From contig NZ_JAPJDC010000001.1 of assembly GCF_026241855.1 (NCBI RefSeq), positions 2,852,001 through 2,916,000 of the forward strand: DNA of 64,000 nt. Reading direction: 5' to 3'. Below, one piece after another: positions 45,817 through 54,626 of this stretch; the first letter of the stretch is position 1, and each line of letters starts with the position of its first letter. The DNA comes from Curtobacterium flaccumfaciens pv. betae (GTDB lineage: Bacteria; Actinomycetota; Actinomycetes; Actinomycetales; Microbacteriaceae). The notes below the pieces were generated by a model. The model searched no databases and was not told the DNA's origin. It was given only the letters and a program-made list of their open reading frames with translations. The translations under genes and the position numbers were made by a program.

Positions 45817-46886
45817 AAGGCGTACCGGATCCGGCACGACGGCAGGTGCTCGGCCACGAGCTCGCGGAAGCGCTCGACGAGCTGCCCCTTCATGCCGGAC
45901 CGGTAGCGCACGTTCACGGCACCGTTCTGGGACACCTTCTGCTCCTGCAGGTCCGGACGCCACAGCAGGTCTTCGGCCTTGGGATGCCACCCGAGGTTGA
46001 CCTCGTGCAGGGGCTGGTTGTGGGTCAGGAAGATCACCTCGGCAGCGAGCTGCGCCTTGGCGGCCGGGGACAGCACGTCGTCGACCTGCCGGAGCAGCTC
46101 GGCCCAGTCCGACTCCCACGTCGGCGTGAGGATGACCGGCGAGAAGTTCAGGTGGACCTCGTACCCGGCGTCGACGAAGTCGTTCACCGCGGCGATGCGC
46201 TCGGCGATCGGGCTCGTGCGGATGTCGGTGACCTTCGCGGTCTCGTGCGGCATCAGTGAGAAGCGGATCCGGGTCCGGCCCATCGGGTCCCAGTCGAGCA
46301 GGTCGCGGTTGACGTACTTCGTGGCGAACGAGGCCTTGGCCGTCGGGGTCATCCGGAACAGGTCGCAGAGGTCGCGGACGTTGTCGCTGATCATCGCGTC
46401 GACCGAGCAGTCGCTGTTCTCGCCGATGTCGTAGACCCAGGCTTCCGGGTCGCACTGGTTCGGTTCGGTCTTCGGCCCCTGCTTGGCGATGTTCCGAGCC
46501 ACGTGCTTGGTGATCTGGTCGATGTTCGCGAACACCGTCACGGGGTTGCTGTAGCCCTTACGACGCGGCACGTAGCAGTAGGCGCACGCCATCGCGCAGC
46601 CGTTCGCGGTGGACGGTGCGATGAAGTCGGCGGAGCGACCGTTCGGCCGGGTCACCAGCGACTTCTTCACGCCGAGCAGGAGCGCCTCGGTCTTGATCCG
46701 CACCCAGCGCTGGACGTTCCGTTCGTCGCCGTGCACCTCGGGGATGTTCCAGTGCGACTCGACCGGGACGATCTCGGCGTCCGGCCAGCGCCCGACGATC
46801 TCCTGCCCACGCTGCAGTTCGAGCGCGGCCGGCTCGGCGTAGATGCGTCGGACGTCGAGCATCGGGCGGACGCGTTCGTGGCTCAT
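45813..46886 (-). CDS. Spore-photoproduct-lyase family radical SAM protein
   Basis: A 357-residue radical SAM protein. The iron-sulfur cluster motif is CAMACAYC (Cys97, Cys101, Cys104), and the SPL-like segment GCAMACAYCYVPRRKGYSNPVTVFANID is well conserved. In spore formers SPL repairs a thymine dimer; relatives in non-sporulating actinobacteria have no proven role but may handle DNA photoproducts. The start at 46886 has GGAG seven bases upstream. Confidence 0.85.
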   Translation of the reverse strand: MSHERVRPMLDVRRIYAEPAALELQRGQEIVGRWPDAEIVPVESHWNIPEVHGDERNVQRWVRIKTEALLLGVKKSLVTRPNGRSADFIAPSTANGCAMACAYCYVPRRKGYSNPVTVFANIDQITKHVARNIAKQGPKTEPNQCDPEAWVYDIGENSDCSVDAMISDNVRDLCDLFRMTPTAKASFATKYVNRDLLDWDPMGRTRIRFSLMPHETAKVTDIRTSPIAERIAAVNDFVDAGYEVHLNFSPVILTPTWESDWAELLRQVDDVLSPAAKAQLAAEVIFLTHNQPLHEVNLGWHPKAEDLLWRPDLQEQKVSQNGAVNVRYRSGMKGQLVERFRELVAEHLPSCRIRYAF

Positions 46887-46930
46887 CGGCTCCTGTCTAC
46901 CCGGCACCACCGACGGTGCAGACTCGGACC

Positions 46931-47230
46931 ATGACCGCCGAACCCGACGACCACTTCTTCGTCGTGGACGGCCGACGCTGGCGCCGCACCGACCCCGCCC
47001 TGCCCGAGGAGCTCGCCGCCGCACTCCGCTCCCACCTGGGGCGCGGGCGCAACGCCGTGAAGACCGCGAAGCGCGCGGGCGACGACGAGGCCCTGGCGGC
47101 GGCGCGGCACCGGAACGGCGTGGCCAAGCACGGCCTGGGCGAACGCGGCCCCGAGTGGTGGAGCCGCCCAGAGGCCGACCGGATCGCCGACGCCGAGCGC
47201 GCCCTCGCCGACCTGGACGCCCTGCCGTGA
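46931..47230 (+). CDS. Small conserved protein of unknown function
   Basis: A 99-residue charged protein: HFFVVDGRRWRRTDPALPEELAAALRSHLGRGRNAVKTAKR, then ARHRNGVAKHGLGERGPEWW. Actinobacterial relatives with VVDGRRWRxTDP and ALGERGxPWW are sometimes labelled as biopolymer (Tol) transporters, which this soluble sequence does not support. It is coupled to the next gene by a GTGA overlap and divergent from the radical SAM gene. Confidence 0.75.
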   Translation: MTAEPDDHFFVVDGRRWRRTDPALPEELAAALRSHLGRGRNAVKTAKRAGDDEALAAARHRNGVAKHGLGERGPEWWSRPEADRIADAERALADLDALP

Positions 47231-47691
47231 CCACGATCCGTCCACCTCGACTGGACCGCACCCTGACCGCCGTCGTCTTCGGCCCGGTGATCATCGGGAC
47301 CGGAGTCACACTCGCGAGCGTGGCCTTCCTGCCCGGAGCATCGGTAAGGGTGTTCGTCTTCATCCTCGGTGCCGCCTTCATCGCCGGCGGGACCTGGGCC
47401 ACGGCCAGGCTCCGACGCGTCGCCGTGCACCTGTGCGACGACACCCTCCGGTACTCCGGCTTCCTCTCGTCGTGGACCGCACCGCGTGCGGGGATCACCG
47501 CGGTGCTCGACGACGCGTTCGTCGAGTGGCGCGACGATCACGGGGCCGAACACCGACGGCAGATCTGGATGCTGACCCGAGCATGGGAGGACGACGGCAC
47601 GAAGTTCGCTCCGCTCTGGCGGTGGCGACGCGAGGCACTCCTCGAAGTTCGAGCGTGGGCGGCGGCTCGCGAGGTCCGAAACGTCCCATAA
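47227..47691 (+). CDS. Small membrane protein, PH-like
   Basis: A 154-residue protein with two N-terminal membrane helices (LTAVVFGPVIIGTGVTLASVAF and VRVFVFILGAAFIAGGTWAT) and a beta-rich C-terminal part (VHLCDDTLRYSGFLSSWTAPRAGITAV) that resembles bacterial PH domains. It overlaps the upstream gene by 4 bp. The function is unknown. Confidence 0.72.
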   Translation: MTTIRPPRLDRTLTAVVFGPVIIGTGVTLASVAFLPGASVRVFVFILGAAFIAGGTWATARLRRVAVHLCDDTLRYSGFLSSWTAPRAGITAVLDDAFVEWRDDHGAEHRRQIWMLTRAWEDDGTKFAPLWRWRREALLEVRAWAAAREVRNVP

Positions 47692-47710
47692 CGCCCGCGA
47701 TGGGGAGCAG

Positions 47711-47755
47711 AATCGGGCGTACCTGGTCGAAACTTCCGACCAGGTACGCCCGATT
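47711..47755. terminator. GGGCGTACC-family hairpin between convergent genes
   Basis: AATCGGGCGTACCTGGTCG and CGACCAGGTACGCCCGATT are perfect 19-bp arms around AAACTTC. A further copy of the right arm (CGACCAGGTACGCCCGATTC) partly overlaps and continues to about 47783. It separates the small membrane protein from the GH35 gene and belongs to the repeat family at 6821 and 59848. Confidence 0.8.
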
Positions 47756-47790
47756 CGACCAGGTACGCCCGATTCGACCAGGCGGCGCGG

Positions 47791-49620
47791 CTAGGCCTCG
47801 GTGTGCCCCAGGTCGGGCTCGACGAGCAGGCACGCGGTACGGGAAGCGGCGGCGTGCAGTTCGAGCACGACGAGCTCGTTGCGACCGTGGCGGAGCACCG
47901 GCCCCGGGATCGCCAGGGTCTGCTGCGGGCCCCGCGACCAGTACCGACCGAGGCAGAAACCGTTGACCCAGGCGACACCCTTCCGGAACCCGTCGAGCGA
48001 CAGGTACCGGTCGTCCACGGTGTCGAGGTCGAACGAGCCAGCTGCGAACGTCGGTCCGGCGAGCACCTCGCCACCGGTCGGAGCGACCTCGGACAGCGCG
48101 GTCACGGCGGCCGGCGCGATGGGGTCGAGGGCGAGCGGCGATGCCGTCCACCGGGCGACCGGGACGCCGTCGATCGAGACGCCGCCGATCAGGCCCTTCG
48201 GCTCACCGATGCGGATGCCGTAGTCGACGCGGCCCTGGTCCTCGACGAGGAGCTCGAGCGTGCCGGTCACCGACGGCAGGGCGATGGCGCGGTCGTGGTG
48301 CTCACGCTCCAGGACCCCGACGACGACACCGTCGGCCGACACGATCGCTCGGTCGCGCACCTCGGTGCCGACGGTCAGCACCCCTCCGGTGGGCAGGTCG
48401 ACCTCGGCGCGGTAGGCGACGAAGCCGCTCGCGGCCCCGAGGGCGTCGAAGGTCGGCGGCTCGTCGTGCGCGGACCACGTCGTGAGCGTGGGCAGCAGGG
48501 AACGGAGCGACGCGACGCGGTCCAGACGGACGGCGAGGTCCGTGGCGGGGGTGATCCGGGCCTCCAGGCCGTCGCCGGACGCGGCCACGGGAACGAGGCG
48601 ACCCGATCCACCCGGCTCCATCGTCGCGGGCAGCGGCGGGACGGGCGCGTAGCGCGCGATCACCGAGCGGAACGCGTGGAACTTCGACGTCGGCCGCCCG
48701 GCCTCGTCGAGCGGCGCGTCGTAGTCGTAGGACGTCGCGATCGGGCGGTAGACGCCCTTGTCGTTCGCGCCGTTCGTGAAGCCGAAGTTCGTGCCGCCGT
48801 GGAACATGTAGATGTTCACCGAGCCGCCGGCTGCGAGCAGGACGTCCAGGTCCTCGGCACTGGCGGACGCCGGCGTGGTGTGGTGGTGCTCGCCCCAGCT
48901 GTCGAACCAGCCGTCCCAGAACTCCGAGCACATCAGGGGTCCGGTGGGCTGCGCCTGCCGCAGGCGCTCGAGCCGGGCGGCGGAGCGTGAGCCGAACGAA
49001 CCGGTCTTGTGCAGTGAAGGCAGGGAACCGTCCTCGAGCATCGTGCCCATCGGCTGGTCGACGCTCGTGAAGGGGACGGTCAACCCGATGTCGCGGTGCA
49101 TCTGCTCGAGTGCGCGCAGGTACTCGGGGTCGGAGCCGTAGGCGCCGTACTCGTTCTCGACCTGCACCAGGACGATGGGCCCGCCCTGGTCGATCTGCCG
49201 CGGGACCAGCACCGGGGCCAGGTGCTGCAGGTACGTCCGGACCGCCGCGAGGAACCCGGGCTCGTTGCGCCGCACGCCCACGGAACCGTCCGCGAACAAC
49301 CAGTACGGCAGCCCGCCGTTCGTCCACTCGGCGCAGATGTAGGGGCCGGGGCGGACGATGGCGTGCATGCCCTCGGCGGCGACGAGGTCGAGGAAGCGGC
49401 CGAGGTCCAGGCCACCCGACAGGTCGAACACCCCGGGCGACGGCGCGTGCGCGTTCCAGGCGACGTAGGTCTCGATGGTGTTGAGGCCCATCAGCTTCGC
49501 CTTGCGGATCCGGTCGGCCCACAGGTCGGGGTGCACACGGAAGTAGTGGATCGCGCCGGAGAGGACCCGGTGCGGCTCGCCGTCGAGCAGGAAGTCGGTG
49601 TCGCCGATGGCGAAGCGCAT
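47791..49620 (-). CDS. GH35 beta-galactosidase
   Basis: A 609-residue enzyme that removes beta-linked galactose from non-reducing ends. The barrel begins FLLDGEPHRVLSGAIHYFR; the acid/base Glu157 is in VQVENEYG and the nucleophile Glu233 is in SEFWDGWFDSWGE. The C-terminal half holds beta-sandwich domains. There is no signal peptide, so it acts on galactosides brought in by the adjoining importer. It is the last gene of a minus-strand operon of two permeases, a binding protein and GH35. Confidence 0.92.
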   Translation of the reverse strand: MRFAIGDTDFLLDGEPHRVLSGAIHYFRVHPDLWADRIRKAKLMGLNTIETYVAWNAHAPSPGVFDLSGGLDLGRFLDLVAAEGMHAIVRPGPYICAEWTNGGLPYWLFADGSVGVRRNEPGFLAAVRTYLQHLAPVLVPRQIDQGGPIVLVQVENEYGAYGSDPEYLRALEQMHRDIGLTVPFTSVDQPMGTMLEDGSLPSLHKTGSFGSRSAARLERLRQAQPTGPLMCSEFWDGWFDSWGEHHHTTPASASAEDLDVLLAAGGSVNIYMFHGGTNFGFTNGANDKGVYRPIATSYDYDAPLDEAGRPTSKFHAFRSVIARYAPVPPLPATMEPGGSGRLVPVAASGDGLEARITPATDLAVRLDRVASLRSLLPTLTTWSAHDEPPTFDALGAASGFVAYRAEVDLPTGGVLTVGTEVRDRAIVSADGVVVGVLEREHHDRAIALPSVTGTLELLVEDQGRVDYGIRIGEPKGLIGGVSIDGVPVARWTASPLALDPIAPAAVTALSEVAPTGGEVLAGPTFAAGSFDLDTVDDRYLSLDGFRKGVAWVNGFCLGRYWSRGPQQTLAIPGPVLRHGRNELVVLELHAAASRTACLLVEPDLGHTEA

Positions 49621-49741
49621 GGTGTGGTTCTTTCGTTGCCGGCCGGGCCGGGCGTCGAGCCGGGCCGGCCGTGGAGCCGAGCCGGGCGTGGAGCGGGGCC
49701 GTGCGGACGTGTCCGCACGGCCCCGCGGGGATGCTGTCGAA

Positions 49742-51076
49742 CTACTTCGACGAGACCGTGAAGCCCTGGTCCTTGCCGTACTTGGCGAGGGCCTTCTGCC
49801 AGGCCTCGAGGCCGGCGTCGAGCGAGGTGCCGTTCTCGTACGCCTGACCGACGGTGTCGGCGTAGACGCTGTTCGCGTACACCTGGTAGGGCAGGTAGGT
49901 GAAGTCGTTGTCCGAGGACTTCGACGCGTCGACGAGCACCTTGTTGATCTGCTGGCCGCCGAAGTACTCCGGCTTCTCGTCGAGGAACGCCGACGAGTCG
50001 AGGTCAGCGGTGGTCGACGGGAAGCCGCCGGACTCCATGAAGACCTTCGTGGACTCCTTCGAGGAGTTCAGCCACTTGAGGAAGCCCGCGGCGAGGGCCG
50101 GGTTCTTCGACTGCTTCATGACGACCTGGGCGCTGCCGCCGTTGTTCGCGGTCTGGGCGGTGCCACCGTCGTAGGTCGGCATCGGGGCGACGCGCCAGTC
50201 ACCCGAGGCCTGGGCGACGCCGGACTCCAGGTTGCCGGGCATCCAGGCGCCGGTGATCATCGTGGCGATCTCACCGTTGCCGAGCTGCTTGTACCAGTCG
50301 TCGGTCCAGCCGACCGTCTTCGACAGCAGGCCCTGCTCGACGAGCTCGTTCCAGGTGCTCGTCCACTTCTTGGTGCCCTCGTCCTGCAGGTTGATGGTCA
50401 CCTTGTCACCGTCGGTGGTGAAGGGGGTGCCACCGGCCTGGGCGATCATGCTCGTGGTGAAGCCGGCGTCGCCGGAGTCCGCCGCGATGTAGGCCTTCGG
50501 GTCTGCCTCGTGCAGCTTCTTGGCCGCGGTGACGTACTCGTCCCACGTCTTCGGCACGGCGATGCCGTGCTTGTCGAAGACCTTCTTGTTGTAGAACAGC
50601 GCCATGGGGCCGGAGTCCTGCGGCAGGCCGTAGACCTTGCCGTCGATCGACACCGAGCTCCAGGTGCTCTTCGCGAAGTCCTTCTCGAGCGAGTCGAAGC
50701 CGTAGCTCGACAGGTCGAGCAGCGACTCGGACAGCGCGAACTGCGGCAGGGCGTAGTACTCGACCTGGGCGACGTCGGGGGCGCCTGAGCCGGCCTTGAT
50801 CGTGTTCTGCAGCTTCGTGTACTGGTCGGCACCGGTGCCGGCGTTGACGAGCTTGACCTTCACCTTGGGGTACTGCTTCTCGAACGCGGCGACCTGGGCC
50901 TTCGCCGACGGGGTCCACGACCAGTAGGTCAGGGTGCCACCGTCCTGCAGGGCCTTGTCGATGTCGTCGGCCGATCCGCCGGAGCCGGAGCCGCCGGAGG
51001 CGCACGCGGCGAGGGCGATCGCGGCGGTGACGCCGATGGCGAGGGCGCTGAGCCCGCGCCGGAGACGCTTGTTCAT
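49742..51076 (-). CDS. Sugar ABC transporter substrate-binding lipoprotein (CUT1)
   Basis: A 444-residue lipoprotein; the signal MNKRLRRGLSALAIGVTAAI ends at LAACASG. TLTYWSWTPSAKAQVAAFEKQYPKVKVKLVN and ATMITGAWMPGNLESG are typical of solute-binding family 1. AAAGG lies eight bases before the ATG at 51076. In this operon the binding protein follows the permeases and precedes GH35, so its ligand is likely a galactoside such as a galactan fragment. Confidence 0.88.
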   Translation of the reverse strand: MNKRLRRGLSALAIGVTAAIALAACASGGSGSGGSADDIDKALQDGGTLTYWSWTPSAKAQVAAFEKQYPKVKVKLVNAGTGADQYTKLQNTIKAGSGAPDVAQVEYYALPQFALSESLLDLSSYGFDSLEKDFAKSTWSSVSIDGKVYGLPQDSGPMALFYNKKVFDKHGIAVPKTWDEYVTAAKKLHEADPKAYIAADSGDAGFTTSMIAQAGGTPFTTDGDKVTINLQDEGTKKWTSTWNELVEQGLLSKTVGWTDDWYKQLGNGEIATMITGAWMPGNLESGVAQASGDWRVAPMPTYDGGTAQTANNGGSAQVVMKQSKNPALAAGFLKWLNSSKESTKVFMESGGFPSTTADLDSSAFLDEKPEYFGGQQINKVLVDASKSSDNDFTYLPYQVYANSVYADTVGQAYENGTSLDAGLEAWQKALAKYGKDQGFTVSSK

Positions 51077-51173
51077 GGGAGTGCCTTTCACTTCTTCGTG
51101 GAGGGGGTGGTGCTGCTGTGTGCCGGACCGGGCGGCGCATGGCGGGGTCGCCGTGCGCCTGGTGTCCGAGGGG

Positions 51174-52145
51174 TCAGGCCTTGACCGACCCGGCCGCGAG
51201 GCCGGACTGCCAGAAGCGCTGGAGGAAGAGGAACGCGACCACGATCGGGATGATCGTGAGGAGCGATCCCGTGACGACGAGGTTGTAGATCGGCTGCGCG
51301 CCGGACCCGGTGGCCTGCGCGTTCCACTGGTTGAGGCCGACCGTCAGCGGGTACCACTTCGGGTCGCTCAGCATGATGAGCGGCAGGAAGTAGTTGTTCC
51401 AGGTGGCGACGACCGCGAACAGCAGGACGGTGACGACACCGGGCGCGAGCAGGCGGAGCGCGATCGTGAAGAAGATCCGGAACTCACCGGCACCGTCCAT
51501 GCGGGCGGCCTCGAGCAGTTCGGCCGGGATCGCGTCGACCGCGTAGGTCCAGATCAGGTACATGCCGAACGGGCTGATCAGCGAGGGCAGGATGATCGCC
51601 CACGGGGTGTTGGTCAGGCCGACCTGCGAGAACAGCAGGAAGGTCGGGACCGCCAGGGCCGTGCCGGGGACCGCGATGGCACCGAGGACGACGGCGAAGA
51701 CCGCGCGGCGACCGGGGAACTGGAACTTCGCCATGCCGTAGCCCGCGACGGTGGCGAGCAGGGTGGCCCCGCCGGCACCGACGACGACGTAGAGCAGCGT
51801 GTTGCCGAACCACTGCAGGAAGATGCCGTCGTTGTACGTCAGCGTGTCGACGATGTTCTGCCAGAGGTTGAAGTCCCCGCCGAACCACAGACCGAACGTG
51901 GAGAGCAGCGACGCCTGCGTCTTCGTGCTGTTCACGAGCAGGTAGAACAGCGGCGCGAACGAGTACACGACGAAGACGACCATGACCGCGGTGAGCAGGC
52001 CGGAACGCTTCGGCTTGCGTCCGCCTTCCGCGGTGCGGAGCTGCCTGGAGGCGCGGATCGAGCGGGTGCGCGGCGCACGTTGCGTCGTGGTCGCCTCGGT
52101 CACCGTGGCCGCTGCGGGCCCGGCGGGGTGCTGGATGGTGCTCAT
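51174..52145 (-). CDS. Sugar ABC transporter permease (MalG type)
   Basis: A 323-residue permease with a long cytoplasmic N-terminus and six helices; the EAA loop is AELLEAARMDGAGEFRIFFTIALRLL. The start overlaps the previous gene by 4 bp. CCTGGAGGCGCGG at 52044-52056, in the non-conserved N-terminal tail, matches the half-palindrome of the 6719 repeat family. Confidence 0.9.
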   Translation of the reverse strand: MSTIQHPAGPAAATVTEATTTQRAPRTRSIRASRQLRTAEGGRKPKRSGLLTAVMVVFVVYSFAPLFYLLVNSTKTQASLLSTFGLWFGGDFNLWQNIVDTLTYNDGIFLQWFGNTLLYVVVGAGGATLLATVAGYGMAKFQFPGRRAVFAVVLGAIAVPGTALAVPTFLLFSQVGLTNTPWAIILPSLISPFGMYLIWTYAVDAIPAELLEAARMDGAGEFRIFFTIALRLLAPGVVTVLLFAVVATWNNYFLPLIMLSDPKWYPLTVGLNQWNAQATGSGAQPIYNLVVTGSLLTIIPIVVAFLFLQRFWQSGLAAGSVKA

Positions 52146-53086
52146 CGGTTCTCCTCGCGGGTGCCGCGGACCTGGACGACGTAGGCGATCACCGCGGTGA
52201 TCACGCCCATCACGATCGCGACCGTGGCGGAGTAGTTGAACTGCTGACCGCTGAAGGACAGCGAGTAGGCGTACATGTTCGGGGTGAAGGCGCTGCCGAT
52301 GACGTTCGGCGCGAGTGTCTTGAGCAGGTTCGGCTCGTTGAAGAGCTGGAAGCTGCCGATGATCGAGAAGATCGTGGCGATGACCATCGGGCCGCGGAGC
52401 GCCGGGAGCTTGATCGAGAAGACCGTGCGCATCGGGCCGGCACCGTCGAGCTCGGCCGCCTCGTACAGCTCACCGGGGACGGTGCGGAGTGCCGCGTAGA
52501 AGATCAGCATGTTGTAGCCGAGGAACTCCCACGTGACCACGTTGCCGATCGACGTCAGGACCCAGCTCGGGCTGAACGGCTGCAGCAGGTCGATGCCGAG
52601 CGCGTCGTTCGCGGCGCCCGTCAGACCGAACTGGTTGCCGTAGATGAAGCCCCAGATCAGGGCCGCGACGACCCCGGGGACGGCGTAGGGCAGGAACACC
52701 GCGATGCGGAAGAAGCTCGTCCCCCACAGTCGGGCGCTGTCCAGTGCCAGGGCAGCGACGAGCGCGAGGCCGAGCATGATCGGCACCTGGACGACCAGGA
52801 AGATCGCGACCCGACCGAACCCGGACCAGAACTTGGCGTCCTGGAAGAGCTGCACGTAGTTGGCGAACCAGACGAACTGGTTGCCGCCGATGAGCTGGTC
52901 GCGGAACAGGCTGAGCCAGAGCGCGTAGCCGATCGGCACGATGAGCATCAGGACCAGGACGACGACGAACGGGCCGACGAACAGCCATCCGGTGAACCGT
53001 CCCCGCTGCTTGGGGCGGCGGCCGGCGGGGCGCTCGGCGGTGGGGCGCGGTGCTGCCTCACCGGGGCGCGCTGCGAGCGTGCTCAT
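52142..53086 (-). CDS. Sugar ABC transporter permease (MalF type)
   Basis: A 314-residue permease, first gene of the galactoside operon. Six helices follow a Pro/Arg-rich tail. The EAA loop is GELYEAAELDGAGPMRTVFSIKLPAL. It is divergent from the LacI gene at 53277, with two palindromic operators in the gap. Confidence 0.9.
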   Translation of the reverse strand: MSTLAARPGEAAPRPTAERPAGRRPKQRGRFTGWLFVGPFVVVLVLMLIVPIGYALWLSLFRDQLIGGNQFVWFANYVQLFQDAKFWSGFGRVAIFLVVQVPIMLGLALVAALALDSARLWGTSFFRIAVFLPYAVPGVVAALIWGFIYGNQFGLTGAANDALGIDLLQPFSPSWVLTSIGNVVTWEFLGYNMLIFYAALRTVPGELYEAAELDGAGPMRTVFSIKLPALRGPMVIATIFSIIGSFQLFNEPNLLKTLAPNVIGSAFTPNMYAYSLSFSGQQFNYSATVAIVMGVITAVIAYVVQVRGTREENR

Positions 53087-53167
53087 GTGACTCCTTCGTC
53101 TGCTGCGTTCGGGTGGTCGATGTCGGCGGCTCGGCCCGGGCCGGATCAGGGTGTCCGGGCGGTCACC

Positions 53168-53185
53168 GATGTTGACGTCAACATC
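53168..53185. promoter_or_regulatory. Perfect 18-bp palindrome, LacI operator (galactoside operon)
   Basis: GATGTTGACGTCAACATC is a perfect palindrome between the divergent importer operon and its LacI gene. It differs from the GTGAGCGCTCAC and GAAACCGTTTTC sites, so each LacI protein in the window seems to have its own operator type. Confidence 0.75.
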
Positions 53186-53203
53186 GAACGACGCGACGAT
53201 AGC

Positions 53204-53219
53204 ATGGCAACGTCAACAT
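53204..53219. promoter_or_regulatory. Second, imperfect LacI operator (galactoside operon)
   Basis: ATGGCAACGTCAACAT matches the core of the first operator at 13 of 16 bases, with centres 35 bp apart. It overlaps a TAGCAT (53200-53205) that could be the -10 of the LacI gene, suggesting autoregulation. Confidence 0.6.
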
Positions 53220-53276
53220 GCGCTAGCGTCCGGGGAGGCCGACCGTTCGGCCCCTCGATCCGGAAGGAGCGCCAGC

Positions 53277-54308
53277 GTGACGATGGAGTCCCCCGCCGGC
53301 ACCCGCCGCGCCCCCTCGATGGCCGCCGTGGCCGACGCCGCCGGGGTGTCGATGCAGACGGTCTCACGCGTCGCCCGTGGCTTCGACAACGTCAGCCCGG
53401 AGACCCGCGACCGCGTCCAGCGCGCGATGGAGTCCCTCGGATACCGGCCCAACCGTGCCGCCCGCGCCCTGCGCTCCGGCCGCTTCCGCACCATCGGCGT
53501 GATCATGTTCACGCTCGCTTCCTTCGGCAACATGCGCACGCTCGAGGCGATCGCCGACGCCGCCGGGGTCGCCGACTTCACGATCACCCTGCTGCCCATG
53601 GCCTCGCGCACCGAGGCCGGCGTCCGCTCCGCGTTCTCGCGCCTGCACGAACAGGCCGTCGACGGCGTCGTGATCATCATCGAGTCGCACATCATCGACA
53701 CCGCCGAGGTCGTGCTGCCCGACGGCGTGCCCATGGTCATCATCGACTCCACGGGCAGCACCGACCACCCCGCGATCGACACCGACCAGGCCGACGGCGC
53801 CCGGCAGGCCACGCAGCACCTGCTCGACCTGGGGCACGAGACCGTCTGGCACGTCGCCGGGCCGGAGTCGTCGTACTCGGCCGCCCGTCGCCTCGCCGCG
53901 TGGCAGGACACCCTGACGCGCGCCGGTCGCCCGGTCCCCCCGGTGTTCCGCGGCGGCTGGACGACCGAGCACGGCTACGAGGCCGGGCTCGAGATCGCTG
54001 CACGCCCGGAGATCACCGCGGTGTTCGCCGCGAACGACCAGACCGCCCTCGGGGTCCTGCGCGCAGCACACGAGTCCGGTCGCCCGGTGCCGTCGTCGCT
54101 GAGCGTGGTGGGGTTCGACGACTCCCCCGAGTCCGACTCGTTCTGGCCGCCGCTGACCACCGTGCACCAGTCCTTCGACGAGGTCGGCCGCCGAGCGGTC
54201 GCGAACCTGCTCGCCCAGATCGACGGCGAGCGGGTCAGCGTCGCGGCCGACCTGGTGCCGGTGCGGCTCGTCGAGCGGGCGAGCACGGCCGCGCCGCCGG
54301 CGCGCTGA
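53277..54308 (+). CDS. LacI-family repressor of the galactoside operon
   Basis: A 343-residue regulator with helix-turn-helix SMAAVADAAGVSMQTVSRVARG (about 14-35) and the hinge/sensor domain from TIGVIMFTLASFG. AAGGAG seven bases before the GTG at 53277 fixes the start. It is divergent from the GH35 importer operon and should repress it from the TTGACGTCAA-type sites in between. The sensor ends PLTTVHQSFDEVGRRAVANLL as usual for the family. Confidence 0.88.
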   Translation: MTMESPAGTRRAPSMAAVADAAGVSMQTVSRVARGFDNVSPETRDRVQRAMESLGYRPNRAARALRSGRFRTIGVIMFTLASFGNMRTLEAIADAAGVADFTITLLPMASRTEAGVRSAFSRLHEQAVDGVVIIIESHIIDTAEVVLPDGVPMVIIDSTGSTDHPAIDTDQADGARQATQHLLDLGHETVWHVAGPESSYSAARRLAAWQDTLTRAGRPVPPVFRGGWTTEHGYEAGLEIAARPEITAVFAANDQTALGVLRAAHESGRPVPSSLSVVGFDDSPESDSFWPPLTTVHQSFDEVGRRAVANLLAQIDGERVSVAADLVPVRLVERASTAAPPAR

Positions 54309-54331
54309 CGGGGCGCGCGTTTCGCGCTCCG

Positions 54332-54515
54332 CGACACTCCACGCGGGCCCGTTCCCGTGAGGTGTCGCCCAGGCCGTGGAGTCACCACGCGCCGGTCGGG
54401 AGGCCCGGTGCCAGGCCGCCACGGGCCTCCCGGCCGCCGCGCGGGCCACGTCACGGGCCCAGCGACAGTCCACGCGGCCGTCACCCCGTGAGGTGTCGCC
54501 CACCCCGTGAACTCG
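54332..54515. repeat. Two CGACAxTCCACGCGG-type hairpin repeats flanking a palindromic repeat
   Basis: A unit of about 50 bp beginning GCGACACTCCACGCGG with an internal CGTGAGGTGTCGCCC lies at 54331-54385 and again, with changes, at 54462-54515. Between them (54393-54437) is a CGGGAGGCCCGGTG...CACGGGCCTCCCG element of the 6719 palindrome family. No gene is seen in the whole gap 54309-54626. Confidence 0.75.
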
Positions 54516-54548
54516 CCCCCGGCGCGCCCGCCGCGCACGCGCAACGCG

Positions 54549-54584
54549 CAGAGGACGTCGGGCGCGAGCGCCCGACGTCCTCTG
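54549..54584. terminator. Terminator hairpin before the GH51 stop
   Basis: CAGAGGACGTCGGGCG and CGCCCGACGTCCTCTG form perfect 16-bp arms with a CGAG tetraloop, 43 bp beyond the GH51 stop. It can act for the GH51 transcript and for read-through from the LacI gene. Confidence 0.75.
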
Positions 54585-54626
54585 TGCTCACTCGACGCCC
54601 GCCGTGGCGTGCGCCGAGGCGTCTTG

